NCBI GenBank assembly: GCA_034231615.1
Contig: CM067306.1
Span: forward strand, 45,824,094 to 45,888,093
Direction: 5' to 3'
DNA from: Meghimatium bilineatum
Lineage: Eukaryota; Mollusca; Gastropoda; Stylommatophora; Philomycidae
Length of the DNA stretch: 64,000 nt
Positions within the stretch are counted from its first letter, which is position 1. Each line of letters begins with the position of its first letter. Position numbers and translations under genes: made by a program. This document shows, piece after piece, positions 12,578 through 24,200 of this stretch. Below the pieces are notes generated by a model. It was not told the origin of the DNA, ran no database searches, and saw nothing but the letters and a program-made list of their open reading frames with translations.

Positions 12578-14070
12578 GAAGATTACTACACCATAACTCA
12601 GTGTTTGCTTGTCACAAATATGGTATGTTGTAGCTTACGTCGTTAGATCTGGCGTTACACACGAATTGAGTGTATTGCAGTTTAGTATGTCAGAACTCGT
12701 TGTATTCTGGCATATTACTCACAAATTCATTGTACTGAAGCTTACTAGACTAGAATTGAGTGTATACTGGCCCATTACACATGATTTCGTTGTATTGCAG
12801 CTTAATACTTCAGAACACTGGCGTATTAAACACGAATTGGGAGTATTGCAGTTTACTAAACCAACTCGTTGTATTGTGGCATATTACTCACTAATGTGGT
12901 GTACTAAAGATTACTACACCACAACACAGTTTGCTTGTCACAAATATGTATGTTGTAGCTTACTTCGATAGAACTGGCGTTACACACGAATTGAGTGTAT
13001 TGCAGTTTAGTACGTCAGAACTCGTTGTATTCTGGCATATTACTCACAAATTCATTGTACTGAAGCTTACTACACTAGAGTTGAGTATATTCTGGCCCAT
13101 TACACATGATTTCGTTGTATTGCAGCTTCATACGTCAGAACACTTGCGTATTACACACGAATTGGGTGTACTGCAGTTTAGTACGCCAAAACTTGTTGTA
13201 TTCTGGAATATTACTCACAAATTCATTGTACTGAAGCTTACTACACTAGAATTGAATGTATTCTGGTCAATTACACATGATTTCGTTGTATTGCAGCTTA
13301 ATACTTCAGAACACGTGTATTAAACACGAATTGGAAGTAGTGCAGTTTAGTACGCCAAAACTCGTTGTATTCTGGCATATTAATCACAAATTCATTGCAC
13401 TGAAGCTTACTACACTAGAATTGAGTGTATAGAGTCCTATTGCACATGATTTCTTTGTATTGCAGCTTAATACGTCAGAACACTGGCGTATCACATAGGA
13501 ATTTGGTGTATTCCAGTTTAGTACGGCAAACCTCGTTGTATTCTGGCATATTACTCACAAATTCATTGTACTGAAGCTTACTACACTAGAATTGAGTATA
13601 TTCTGGCCCATTACACATGATTTCGTTGTATTGCAGCTTAATACTTCAGAACACTGGCGTATTAAACACGAAGTAGGAGTATTGCAGTTTAGTACTCCAA
13701 ACTCGTTGTATTCTAGGATATTACTAACAAATTGGGTGAACTGAAACTTACTACACCACAATTCAGTGTTAGCTGATCACAAATATGGTATATTGTAGTT
13801 TACTTCGTCAGAACTGGCGTTACACACGAATTGGGTGTACTGCAGTTTAGTACGTATGAACTCGTTGTATTCTGGCATATTACTCACAAATTCATTGTAC
13901 TGAAGCTTACTAGACTAGAATTGAGTGTATACTGGCCCATTACACATGATTTCGTTGTATTGCAGCTTAATACTTCAGAACACTGGCGTATTAAACACGA
14001 ATTGGGAGTATTGCAGTTTACTACACCAACTCGTTGTATTGTGGCATATTACTCACTAATGTGGTGTACT
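11083..14070. repeat. 18-monomer higher-order repeat, copy 1 (2,988 bp)
   Basis: Landmark spacings are 156, 171, 169, 171, 170, 159, 171, 159, 169, then 159, 169, 156, 171, 169, 171, 170, 159, 169, totalling 2,988. It is nearly a doubled, shortened form of the 13-monomer repeat: each half holds one run of 156-171-169-171-170-159. It overlaps copy 3 of the 13-monomer repeat because the two share their first monomers. Confidence 0.9.
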
Positions 14071-17058
14071 GAAGATTACTACACCACAACACAGTTTGCT
14101 TGTCACAAATATGTATGTTGTAGCTTACTTCGTTAGAACTGGCGTTACACACGAATTGAGTGTATTGCAGTTTAGTACGTCAGAACTCGTTGTATTCTGG
14201 CATATTACTCACAAATTCATTGTACTGAAGCTTACTACACTAGAGTTGAGTATGTTCTGGCCCATTACACATGATTTCGTTGTATTGCAGCTTCATACGT
14301 CAGAACACTTGGGTATTACACACGAATTGGGTGTACTGCAGTTTAGTACGCCAAAACTTGTTGTATTCTGGAATATTACTCACAAATTCATTGTACTGAA
14401 GCTTACTACACTAGAATTGAATGTATTCTGGTCAATTACACATGATTTCGTTGTATTGCAGCTTAATACTTCAGAACACGTGTATTAAACACGAATTGGG
14501 AGTAGTGCAGTTTAGTACGCCAAAACTCGTTGTATTCTGGCATATTAATCACAAATTCATTGCACTGAAGCTTACTACACTAGAATTGAGTGTATAGAGT
14601 CCTATTGCACATGATTTCTTTGTATTGCAGCTTAATACGTCAGAACACTGGCGTATCACATAGGAATTTGGTGTATTCCAGTTTAGTACGGCAAACCTCG
14701 TTGTATTCTGGCATATTACTCACAAATTCATTGTACTGAAGCTTACTACACTAGAATTGAGTATATTCTGGCCCATTACACATGATTTCGTTGTATTGCA
14801 GCTTAATACTTCAGAACACTGGCGTATTAAACACGAAGTAGGAGTATTGCAGTTTAGTACTCCAAACTCGTTGTATTCTAGGATATTACTAACAAATTGG
14901 GTGCACTGAAACTTACTACACCACAATTCAGTGTTAGCTGATCACAAATATGGTATCTTGTAGTTTACTTCGTCAGAACTGGCGTTACACAAGAATTGGG
15001 TGTATTGCAGTTTAGTACGTATGAACTCGTTGTATTCTGGCATATTACTCACAAATTCATTGTACTGAAGCTTACTACACTAGAATTGAATGTATACTGG
15101 CCTATTGCACATGATTTCGTTGTATTGCAGCTTAATACTTCAGAACACTGGCGTATTAAACACGAAGTAGGAGTATTGCAGTTTGGTACGCCAAAACTCG
15201 TTGTATTCTAGGATATTACTAACAAATTGGGTGAACTGAAACTTACTACACCACAATTCAGTGTTAGCTGATCACAAATATGGTATATTGTAGTTTACTT
15301 CGTCAGAACTGGCGTTACACACGAATTGGGTGTACTGCAGTTTAGTACGTATGAACTCGTTGTATTCTGGCATATTACTCACAAATTCATTGTACTGAAG
15401 CTTACTACACTAGAATTGAGTGTATACTGGCCCATTACACATGATTTCGTTGTATTGCAGCTTAATACTTCAGAACACTGGCGTATTAAACACGAATTGG
15501 GAGTATTGCAGTTTACTACACCAACTCGTTGTATTGTGGCATATTACTCACTAATGTGGTGTACTGAAGATTACTACACCATAACTCAGTGTTTGCTTGT
15601 CACAAATATGGTATGTTGTAGCTTACGTCGTTAGATCTGGCGTTACACACGAATTGAGTGTATTGCAGTTTAGTATGTCAGAACTCGTTGTATTCTGGCA
15701 TATTACTCACAAATTCATTGTACTGAAGCTTACTAGACTAGAATTGAGTGTATACTGGCCCATTACACATGATTTCGTTGTATTGCAGCTTAATACTTCA
15801 GAACACTGGCGTATTAAACACGAATTGGGAGTATTGCAGTTTACTAAACCAACTCGTTGTATTGTGGCATATTACTCACTAATGTGGTGTACTAAAGATT
15901 ACTACACCACAACACAGTTTGCTTGTCACAAATATGTATGTTGTAGCTTACTTCGATAGAACTGGCGTTACACACGAATTGAGTGTATTGCAGTTTAGTA
16001 CGTCAGAACTCGTTGTATTCTGGCATATTACTCACAAATTCATTGTACTGAAGCTTACTACACTAGAGTTGAGTATATTCTGGCCCATTACACATGATTT
16101 CGTTGTATTGCAGCTTCATACGTCAGAACACTTGCGTATTACACACGAATTGGGTGTACTGCAGTTTAGTACGCCAAAACTTGTTGTATTCTGGAATATT
16201 ACTCACAAATTCATTGTACTGAAGCTTACTACACTAGAATTGAATGTATTCTGGTCAATTACACATGATTTCGTTGTATTGCAGCTTAATACTTCAGAAC
16301 ACGTGTATTAAACACGAATTGGAAGTAGTGCAGTTTAGTACGCCAAAACTCGTTGTATTCTGGCATATTAATCACAAATTCATTGCACTGAAGCTTACTA
16401 CACTAGAATTGAGTGTATAGAGTCCTATTGCACATGATTTCTTTGTATTGCAGCTTAATACGTCAGAACACTGGCGTATCACATAGGAATTTGGTGTATT
16501 CCAGTTTAGTACGGCAAACCTCGTTGTATTCTGGCATATTACTCACAAATTCATTGTACTGAAGCTTACTACACTAGAATTGAGTATATTCTGGCCCATT
16601 ACACATGATTTCGTTGTATTGCAGCTTAATACTTCAGAACACTGGCGTATTAAACACGAAGTAGGAGTATTGCAGTTTAGTACTCCAAACTCGTTGTATT
16701 CTAGGATATTACTAACAAATTGGGTGAACTGAAACTTACTACACCACAATTCAGTGTTAGCTGATCACAAATATGGTATATTGTAGTTTACTTCGTCAGA
16801 ACTGGCGTTACACACGAATTGGGTGTACTGCAGTTTAGTACGTATGAACTCGTTGTATTCTGGCATATTACTCACAAATTCATTGTACTGAAGCTTACTA
16901 GACTAGAATTGAGTGTATACTGGCCCATTACACATGATTTCGTTGTATTGCAGCTTAATACTTCAGAACACTGGCGTATTAAACACGAATTGGGAGTATT
17001 GCAGTTTACTACACCAACTCGTTGTATTGTGGCATATTACTCACTAATGTGGTGTACT
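14071..17058. repeat. 18-monomer higher-order repeat, copy 2 (2,988 bp)
   Basis: Same order as copy 1, with few differences seen (for example A at 12,482 against T at 15,470, and T at 12,576 against C at 15,564). The shared alleles GAGTATGTTC, CACTTGGGTATTAC and CTTCGATAGAAC tie the two copies together. After 17,058 the sequence continues with a similar monomer but with GAGTATATTC, marking the end of this tandem pair. Confidence 0.9.
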
Positions 17059-18826
17059 GAAGATTACTACACCACAACACAGTTTGCTTGTAACAAATAT
17101 GTATGTTGTAGCTTACTTCGTTAGAACTGGTGTTACACACGAATTGAGTGTATTGCAGTTTAGTACGTCAGAACTCGTTGTATTCTGGCATATTACTCAC
17201 AAATTCATTGTACTGAAGCTTACTACACTAGAGTTGAGTATATTCTGGCCCATTACACATGATTTCGTTGTATTGCAGCTTCATACGTCAGAACACTTGC
17301 GTATTACACACGAATTGGGTGTACTGCAGTTTAGTACGCCAAAACTTGTTGTATTCTGGAATATTACTCACAAATTCATTGTACTGAAGCTTACTACACT
17401 AGAATTGAATGTATTTTGGTCAATTACACATGATTTCGTTGTATTGCAGCTTAATACTTCAGAACACGTGTATTAAACACGAATTGGGAGTAGTGCAGTT
17501 TAGTACGCCAAAACTCGTTGTATTCTGGCATATTAATCACAAATTCATTGCACTGAAGCTTACTACACTAGAATTGAGTGTATAGAGTCCTATTGCACAT
17601 GATTTCTTTGTATTGCAGCTTAATACGTCAGAACACTGGCGTATCACATAGGAATTTGGTGTATTCCAGTTTAGTACGACAAACCTCGTTGTATTCTGGC
17701 ATATTACTCACAAATTCATTGTACTGAAGCTTACTACACTAGAATTGAGTATATTCTGGCCCATTACACATGATTTCGTTGTATTGCAGCTTAATACTTC
17801 AGAACACTGGCGTATTAAACACGAAGTAGGAGTATTGCAGTTTAGTACTCCAAACTCGTTGTATTCTAGGATATTACTAACAAATTGGGTGCACTGAAAC
17901 TTACTACACCACAATTCAGTGTTAGCTGATCACAAATATGGTATCTTGTAGTTTACTTCGTCAGAACTGGCGTTACACACGAATTGGGTGTATTGCAGTT
18001 TAGTACGTATGAACTCGTTGTATTCTGGCATATTACTCACAAATTCATTGTACTGAAGCTTACTACACTAGAATTGAGTATATTCTGGCCCATTACACAT
18101 GATTTCGTTGTATTGCAGCTTCATACGTCAGAACACTGGCGTATACACAAGAATTGGGTGTATTGGAGTGTAGTACGCCAACTCTCGTTGTATTCTGGAA
18201 TATTATACATTCATTGTAGTGAAGCTTACTACACTAGAATTGAGTGTATACTGGCCTATTGCACATGATTTCGTTGTATTGCAGCTTAATACTTCAGAAC
18301 ACTGGCGTATACACAAGAATTGGGTGTACTGCAGTTTAGTACGCCAAAACTTGTTGTATTCTGGAATATTACTCACAAATTCATTGTACTGAAGCTTACT
18401 ACACTAGAATTGAGTGTATTCTGGCCTATTACACTTGATTTCGTTGTAGTGCAGCTTAAAACGTCAGAATACTTGCGTATTACGCACGAATTGGGTGTAT
18501 TGCAGTTTAAGTACACCAAAACTCGTTGCATTCTGGCAGATTACTCACTAATTTGGTGTACTGAAGCTTACTACACCACAACTCAGTGTTTGCTTGTCAC
18601 AAATATGGTATGTTGTAGCTTACTTCGTTAGAACTGGCGTTACACACGAATTGAGTGTATTGCAGTTTAGTACGTCAGAACTCGTTGTATTCTGGCATAT
18701 TACTCACAAATTCATTGTACTGATGCTTACTACACTAGAATTGAATGTATTCTGGTCAATTACACATGATTTCGTTGTATTGCAGCTTAATACTTCAGAA
18801 ACTGGTGTATTAAACACGAATTGGGA

Positions 18827-18886
18827 GTATTGCAGTTTAGTACGCCAAAACTCGTTGTATTCTGGCATATTAATCACAAATTCATT
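18827..18886 (+). repeat. Subunit A of the canonical monomer (60 bp)
   Basis: Starts GTATTGCAGTTTAG and ends CAAATTCATT. In this copy 40 of 60 positions match subunit B without gaps, and 38 of 51 match subunit C with a single 9-bp gap, by hand alignment. Frequent variants replace the middle (ACGCCAAAAC, ACGTCAGAAC, ACGTATGAAC) or the later ATTACTCAC with ATTAATCAC. These variants are the main markers that distinguish positions inside the higher-order repeats. Confidence 0.9.
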
Positions 18887-18946
18887 GTACTGAAGCTTAC
18901 TACACTAGAATTGAGTGTATACTGGCCTATTGCACATGATTTCGTT
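18887..18946 (+). repeat. Subunit B of the canonical monomer (60 bp), carries the HindIII site
   Basis: Starts GTACTGAAGCTTACTACAC and ends ATGATTTCGTT. The AAGCTT near its start makes most canonical monomers cleavable by HindIII, so a HindIII ladder is expected. Two common alternatives are GTGTATACTGG and GTATATTCTGG in the middle, and a third (GTGTATAGAG) introduces a TAG in the otherwise open frame. Related to A and C by ancient triplication. Confidence 0.9.
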
Positions 18947-18997
18947 GTATTGCAGCTTAATACTTCAGAACACTGGCGTATTAAACACGAATTGGGA
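18947..18997 (+). repeat. Subunit C of the canonical monomer (51 bp)
   Basis: Starts GTATTGCAGCTTAATAC and ends CGAATTGGGA. It aligns with A over its full length if 9 bp (GTTGTATTC in A) are missing from C, which explains 51 rather than 60 bp. Recurrent variants are a 2-bp loss giving GAACACGTGTATT, a 1-bp loss giving GCGTATACAC, and CAGATCAC for CAGAACAC. The 1- and 2-bp losses shift the frame, which argues against protein coding. Confidence 0.9.
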
Positions 18998-20105
18998 GTA
19001 TTGCAGTTTACTACACCAACTCGTTGTATTGTGGAATATTACTCACTAATGTATGGTGTACTGAAGATTACTACACCACAACACAGTTTGCTTGTCACAA
19101 ATATGTATGTTGTAGCTTACTTCGTTAGAACTGGCGTTACACACGAATTGAGTGTATTGCAGTTTAGTACGTCAGAACTCGTTGTATTCTGGCATATTAC
19201 TCACAAATTCATTGTACTGAAGCTTACTACACTAGAATTGAGTATATTCTGGCCCATTACACATGATTTCGTTGTATTGCAGCTTCATACGTCAGAACAC
19301 TGGCGTATACACACGAATTGGGTGTTCTGCAGTTTAGTACACCAAAACTCGTTGTATTCTGGCATATTAATCACAAATTCAATGTACTGAAGCTTACTAT
19401 ACTAGAATTGAGTGTATACTGGCCTATTGCACATGATTTCGTTGTATTGCAGCTTAATACGTCAGAACACTGGCGTATTACACAAGAATTGGGTGTATTG
19501 CAGTGTAGTACGCCAAAACTCGTTGTATTCTGGAATATTACTCACACATTCATTGTAGTGAAGCTTACTACACTAGAATTGAGTGTATACTGGCCTATTG
19601 CACATGATTTCGTTGTATTGCAGCTTAATACTTCAGAACACTGTCGTATACACAAGAATTGGGTGTACTGCAGTTTAGTACGCCAAAACTTGTTGTATTC
19701 TGGAATATTACTCACAAATTCATTGCACTGAAGCTTACTACACTAGAATTGAGTGTATAGAGGCCTATTGCACATGATTTCTTTGTAGTGCAGCTTAATA
19801 CGTCAGATCACTGGCGTATCACAAAGGAATTTGGTGTATTCCAGTTTAGTACGGCAAACCTCGTTGTATTCTGGCATATTACTCACAAATTCATTGTACT
19901 GAAGCTTACTACACTAGAATTGAATGTATTCTGGTCAATTACACATGATTTCGTTGTATTGCCTCTTAATACTTCAGAACACTGGCGTATTAAACACGAA
20001 TTGGGAGTAGTGCAGTTTAGTACGCCAAAACTCGTTGTATTCTGGCATATTAATCACAAATTCATTGCACTGAAGCTTACTACACTAGAATTGAGTGTAT
20101 AGAGT

Positions 20106-21231
20106 TTGCTTGTCACAAATATGTATGTTGTAGCTTACTTCGTTAGAACTGGCGTTACACACGAATTGAGTGTATTGCAGTTTAGTACGTCAGAACTCGT
20201 TGTATTCTGGCATATTACTCACAAATTCATTGTACTGAAGCTTACTACACTAGAATTGAGTATATTCTGGCCCATTACACATGATTTCGTTGTTTTGCAG
20301 CTTAATACGTCAGAACACTGGCGTATTACACACGAATTGGGTGTATTGCAGTTTAGTACACCAAAACTCGTTGTATTCTGGCATATTACTCACTAATTTG
20401 GTGTACTGAAGCTTACTACACCATAACTCAGTGTTTGCTTGTCACAAATATGGTATGTTGTAGCTTACGTCGTTAGAACTGGCGTTACACACGAATTGAG
20501 TGTATTGCAGTTTAGTATGTCAGAACTCGTTGTATTCTGGCATATTACTCACAAATTCATTGTACTGAAGCTTACTAGACTAGAATTGAGTGTATACTGG
20601 CCCATTACACATGATTTCGTTGTATTGCAGCTTAATACTTCAGAACACTGGCGTATTAAACACGAATTGGGAGTATTGCAGTTTACTAAACCAACTCGTT
20701 GTATTGTGGCATATTACTCACTAATGTGGTGTACTAAAGATTACTACACCACAACACAGTTTGCTTGTCACAAATATGTATGTTGTAGCTTACTTCGTTA
20801 GAACTGGCGTTACACACGAATTGAGTGTATTGCAGTTTAGTACGTCAGAACTCGTTGTATTCTGTCATATTACTCACAAATTCATTGTACTGAAGCTTAC
20901 TACACTAGAGTTGAGTATATTCTGGCCCATTACACATGATTTCGTTGTATTGCAGCTTCATACGTCAGAACACTTGGGTATTACACACGAATTGGGTGTA
21001 CTGCAGTTTAGTACGCCAAAACTTGTTGTATTCTGGAATATTACTCACAAATTCATTGTACTGAAGCTTACTACACTAGAATTGAATGTATTCTGGTCAA
21101 TTACACATGATTTCGTTGTATTGCAGCTTAATACTTCAGAACACGTGTATTAAACACGAAATGGGAGTAGTGCAGTTTAGTACGCCAAAACTCGTTGTAT
21201 TCTGGCATATTAATCACAAATTCATTGCACT
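20106..21231. repeat. Displaced copy of part of the 13-monomer repeat
   Basis: Bases here match 10,453 to about 11,578 (shift 9,653), including the private TCGTTGTTTTGCAG near 20,290, found in copies 2 and 3 of the 13-monomer HOR but not in copy 1. It sits between the two halves of the 5.4-kb duplication. Its left join at 20,105 shares only AGT with the source, and its right join is a hybrid monomer. Confidence 0.85.
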
Positions 21232-24200
21232 GAAGCTTACTACACTAGAATTGAGTATATTCTGGCCCATTACACATGATTTCGTTGTATTGCAGCTTAA
21301 TACTTCAGAACACTGGCGTATTAAACACGAAGTAGGAGTATTGCAGTTTAGTACTCCAAACTCGTTGTATTCTAGGATATTACTAACAAATTGGGTGCAC
21401 TGAAACTTACTACACCACAATTCAGTGTTAGCTGATCACAAATATGGTATCTTGTAGTTTACTTCGTCAGAACTGGCGTTACACAAGAATTGGGTGTATT
21501 GCAGTTTAGTACGTATGAACTCGTTGTATTCTGGCATATTACTCACAAATTCATTGTACTGAAGCTTACTACACTAGAATTGAATGTATACTGGCCTATT
21601 GCACATGATTTCGTTGTATTGCAGCTTAATACTTCAGAACACTGGCGTATTAAACACGAAGTAGGAGTATTGCAGTTTGGTACGCCAAAACTCGTTGTAT
21701 TCTAGGATATTACTAACAAATTGGGTGAACTGAAACTTACTACACCACAATTCAGTGTTAGCTGATCACAAATATGGTATATTGTAGTTTACTTCGTCAG
21801 AACTGGCGTTACACACGAATTGGGTGTACTGCAGTTTAGTACGTATGAACTCGTTGTATTCTGGCATATTACTCACAAATTCATTGTACTGAAGCTTACT
21901 ACACTAGAATTGAGTGTATACTGGCCCATTACACATGATTTCGTTGTATTGCAGCTTAATACTTCAGAACACTGGCGTATTAAACACGAATTGGGAGTAT
22001 TGCAGTTTACTACACCAACTCGTTGTATTGTGGCATATTACTCACTAATGTGGTGTACTGAAGATTACTACACCATAACTCAGTGTTTGCTTGTCACAAA
22101 TATGGTATGTTGTAGCTTACGTCGTTAGATCTGGCGTTACACACGAATTGAGGGTATTGCAGTTTAGTATGTCAGAACTCGTTGTATTCTGGCATATTAC
22201 TCACAAATTCATTGTACTGAAGCTTACTAGACTAGAATTGAGTGTATACTGGCCCATTACACATGATTTCGTTGTATTGCAGCTTAATACTTCAGAACAC
22301 TGGCGTATTAAACACGAATTGGGAGTATTGCAGTTTACTAAACCAACTCGTTGTATTGTGGCATATTACTCACTAATGTGGTGTACTAAAGATTACTACA
22401 CCACAACACAGTTTGCTTGTCACAAATATGTATGTTGTAGCTTACTTCGATAGAACTGGCGTTACACACGAATTGAGTGTATTGCAGTTTAGTACGTCAG
22501 AACTCGTTGTATTCTGGCATATTACTCACAAATTCATTGTACTGAAGCTTACTACACTAGAGTTGAGTATATTCTGGCCCATTACACATGATTTCGTTGT
22601 ATTGCAGCTTCATACGTCAGAACACTTGCGTATTACACACGAATTGGGTGTACTGCAGTTTAGTACGCCAAAACTTGTTGTATTCTGGAATATTACTCAC
22701 AAATTCATTGTACTGAAGCTTACTACACTAGAATTGAATGTATTCTGGTCAATTACACATGATTTCGTTGTATTGCAGCTTAATACTTCAGAACACGTGT
22801 ATTAAACACGAATTGGAAGTAGTGCAGTTTAGTACGCCAAAACTCGTTGTATTCTGGCATATTAATCACAAATTCATTGCACTGAAGCTTACTACACTAG
22901 AATTGAGTGTATAGAGTCCTATTGCACATGATTTCTTTGTATTGCAGCTTAATACGTCAGAACACTGGCGTATCACATAGGAATTTGGTGTATTCCAGTT
23001 TAGTACGGCAAACCTCGTTGTATTCTGGCATATTACTCACAAATTCATTGTACTGAAGCTTACTACACTAGAATTGAGTATATTCTGGCCCATTACACAT
23101 GATTTCGTTGTATTGCAGCTTAATACTTCAGAACACTGGCGTATTAAACACGAAGTAGGAGTATTGCAGTTTAGTACTCCAAACTCGTTGTATTCTAGGA
23201 TATTACTAACAAATTGGGTGAACTGAAACTTACTACACCACAATTCAGTGTTAGCTGATCACAAATATGGTATATTGTAGTTTACTTCGTCAGAACTGGC
23301 GTTACACACGAATTGGGTGTACTGCAGTTTAGTACGTATGAACTCGTTGTATTCTGGCATATTACTCACAAATTCATTGTACTGAAGCTTACTAGACTAG
23401 AATTGAGTGTATACTGGCCCATTACACATGATTTCGTTGTATTGCAGCTTAATACTTCAGAACACTGGCGTATTAAACACGAATTGGGAGTATTGCAGTT
23501 TACTACACCAACTCGTTGTATTGTGGCATATTACTCACTAATGTGGTGTACTGAAGATTACTACACCACAACACAGTTTGCTTGTCACAAATATGTATGT
23601 TGTAGCTTACTTCGTTAGAACTGGTGTTACACACGAATTGAGTGTATTGCAGTTTAGTACGTCAGAACTCGTTGTATTCTGGCATATTACTCACAAATTC
23701 ATTGTACTGAAGCTTACTACACTAGAGTTGAGTATATTCTGGCCCATTACACATGATTTCGTTGTATTGCAGCTTCATACGTCAGAACACTTGCGTATTA
23801 CACACGAATTGGGTGTACTGCAGTTTAGTACGCCAAAACTTGTTGTATTCTGGAATATTACTCACAAATTCATTGTACTGAAGCTTACTACACTAGAATT
23901 GAATGTATTTTGGTCAATTACACATGATTTCGTTGTATTGCAGCTTAATACTTCAGAACACGTGTATTAAACACGAATTGGGAGTAGTGCAGTTTAGTAC
24001 GCCAAAACTCGTTGTATTCTGGCATATTAATCACAAATTCATTGCACTGAAGCTTACTACACTAGAATTGAGTGTATAGAGTCCTATTGCACATGATTTC
24101 TTTGTATTGCAGCTTAATACGTCAGAACACTGGCGTATCACATAGGAATTTGGTGTATTCCAGTTTAGTACGGCAAACCTCGTTGTATTCTGGCATATTA

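Larger units (their letters stand above)
18827..18997 (+). repeat. Canonical 171-bp monomer (type copy)
   Basis: A clean example of the commonest unit: subunits A (60 bp), B (60 bp) and C (51 bp) in order, followed at once by the next A at 18,998. Composition is 63 G+C of 171 (about 37%). Five CpG are present, against about 5.8 expected from its C and G counts. The unit holds one HindIII site (AAGCTT) in B. All three subunit lengths are multiples of three, so one reading frame stays open through the unit, but this is not evidence of coding: other variants carry stops and frameshifts. Length is close to one nucleosome plus linker, as in many centromeric satellites (general knowledge; no phasing shown here). 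Confidence 0.95.
14738..20105. repeat. Left copy of a 5.4-kb segmental duplication (shift 6,494 bp)
   Basis: Matches 21,232-26,598 variant for variant, including many private alleles. Only a few differences were noticed: A at about 17,092 against C in the partner, 17,679 A/G, T against G near 15,659/22,153, and one base lost in the partner near 26,034 that changes the shift to 6,493. The right edge is sharp at 20,105/26,598. Confidence 0.9.
17059..20105. repeat. Divergent canonical-rich segment of the array
   Basis: Begins with monomers like the preceding repeat (to about 18,070), then changes to a set not used before: C subunits with the 1-bp loss GCGTATACAC, A subunits with a short TATTATACATTCATTG, B subunits with GTAGTGAAGC, and a CTTGATTTCGTTGTAGTG variant. 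Landmark spacings from 18,055 run 166, 170, 172, 159, 170, 171, 156, 170, 171, 170, 171, 171. It ends abruptly at 20,105. The whole segment reappears 6,494 bp downstream. Confidence 0.85.
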
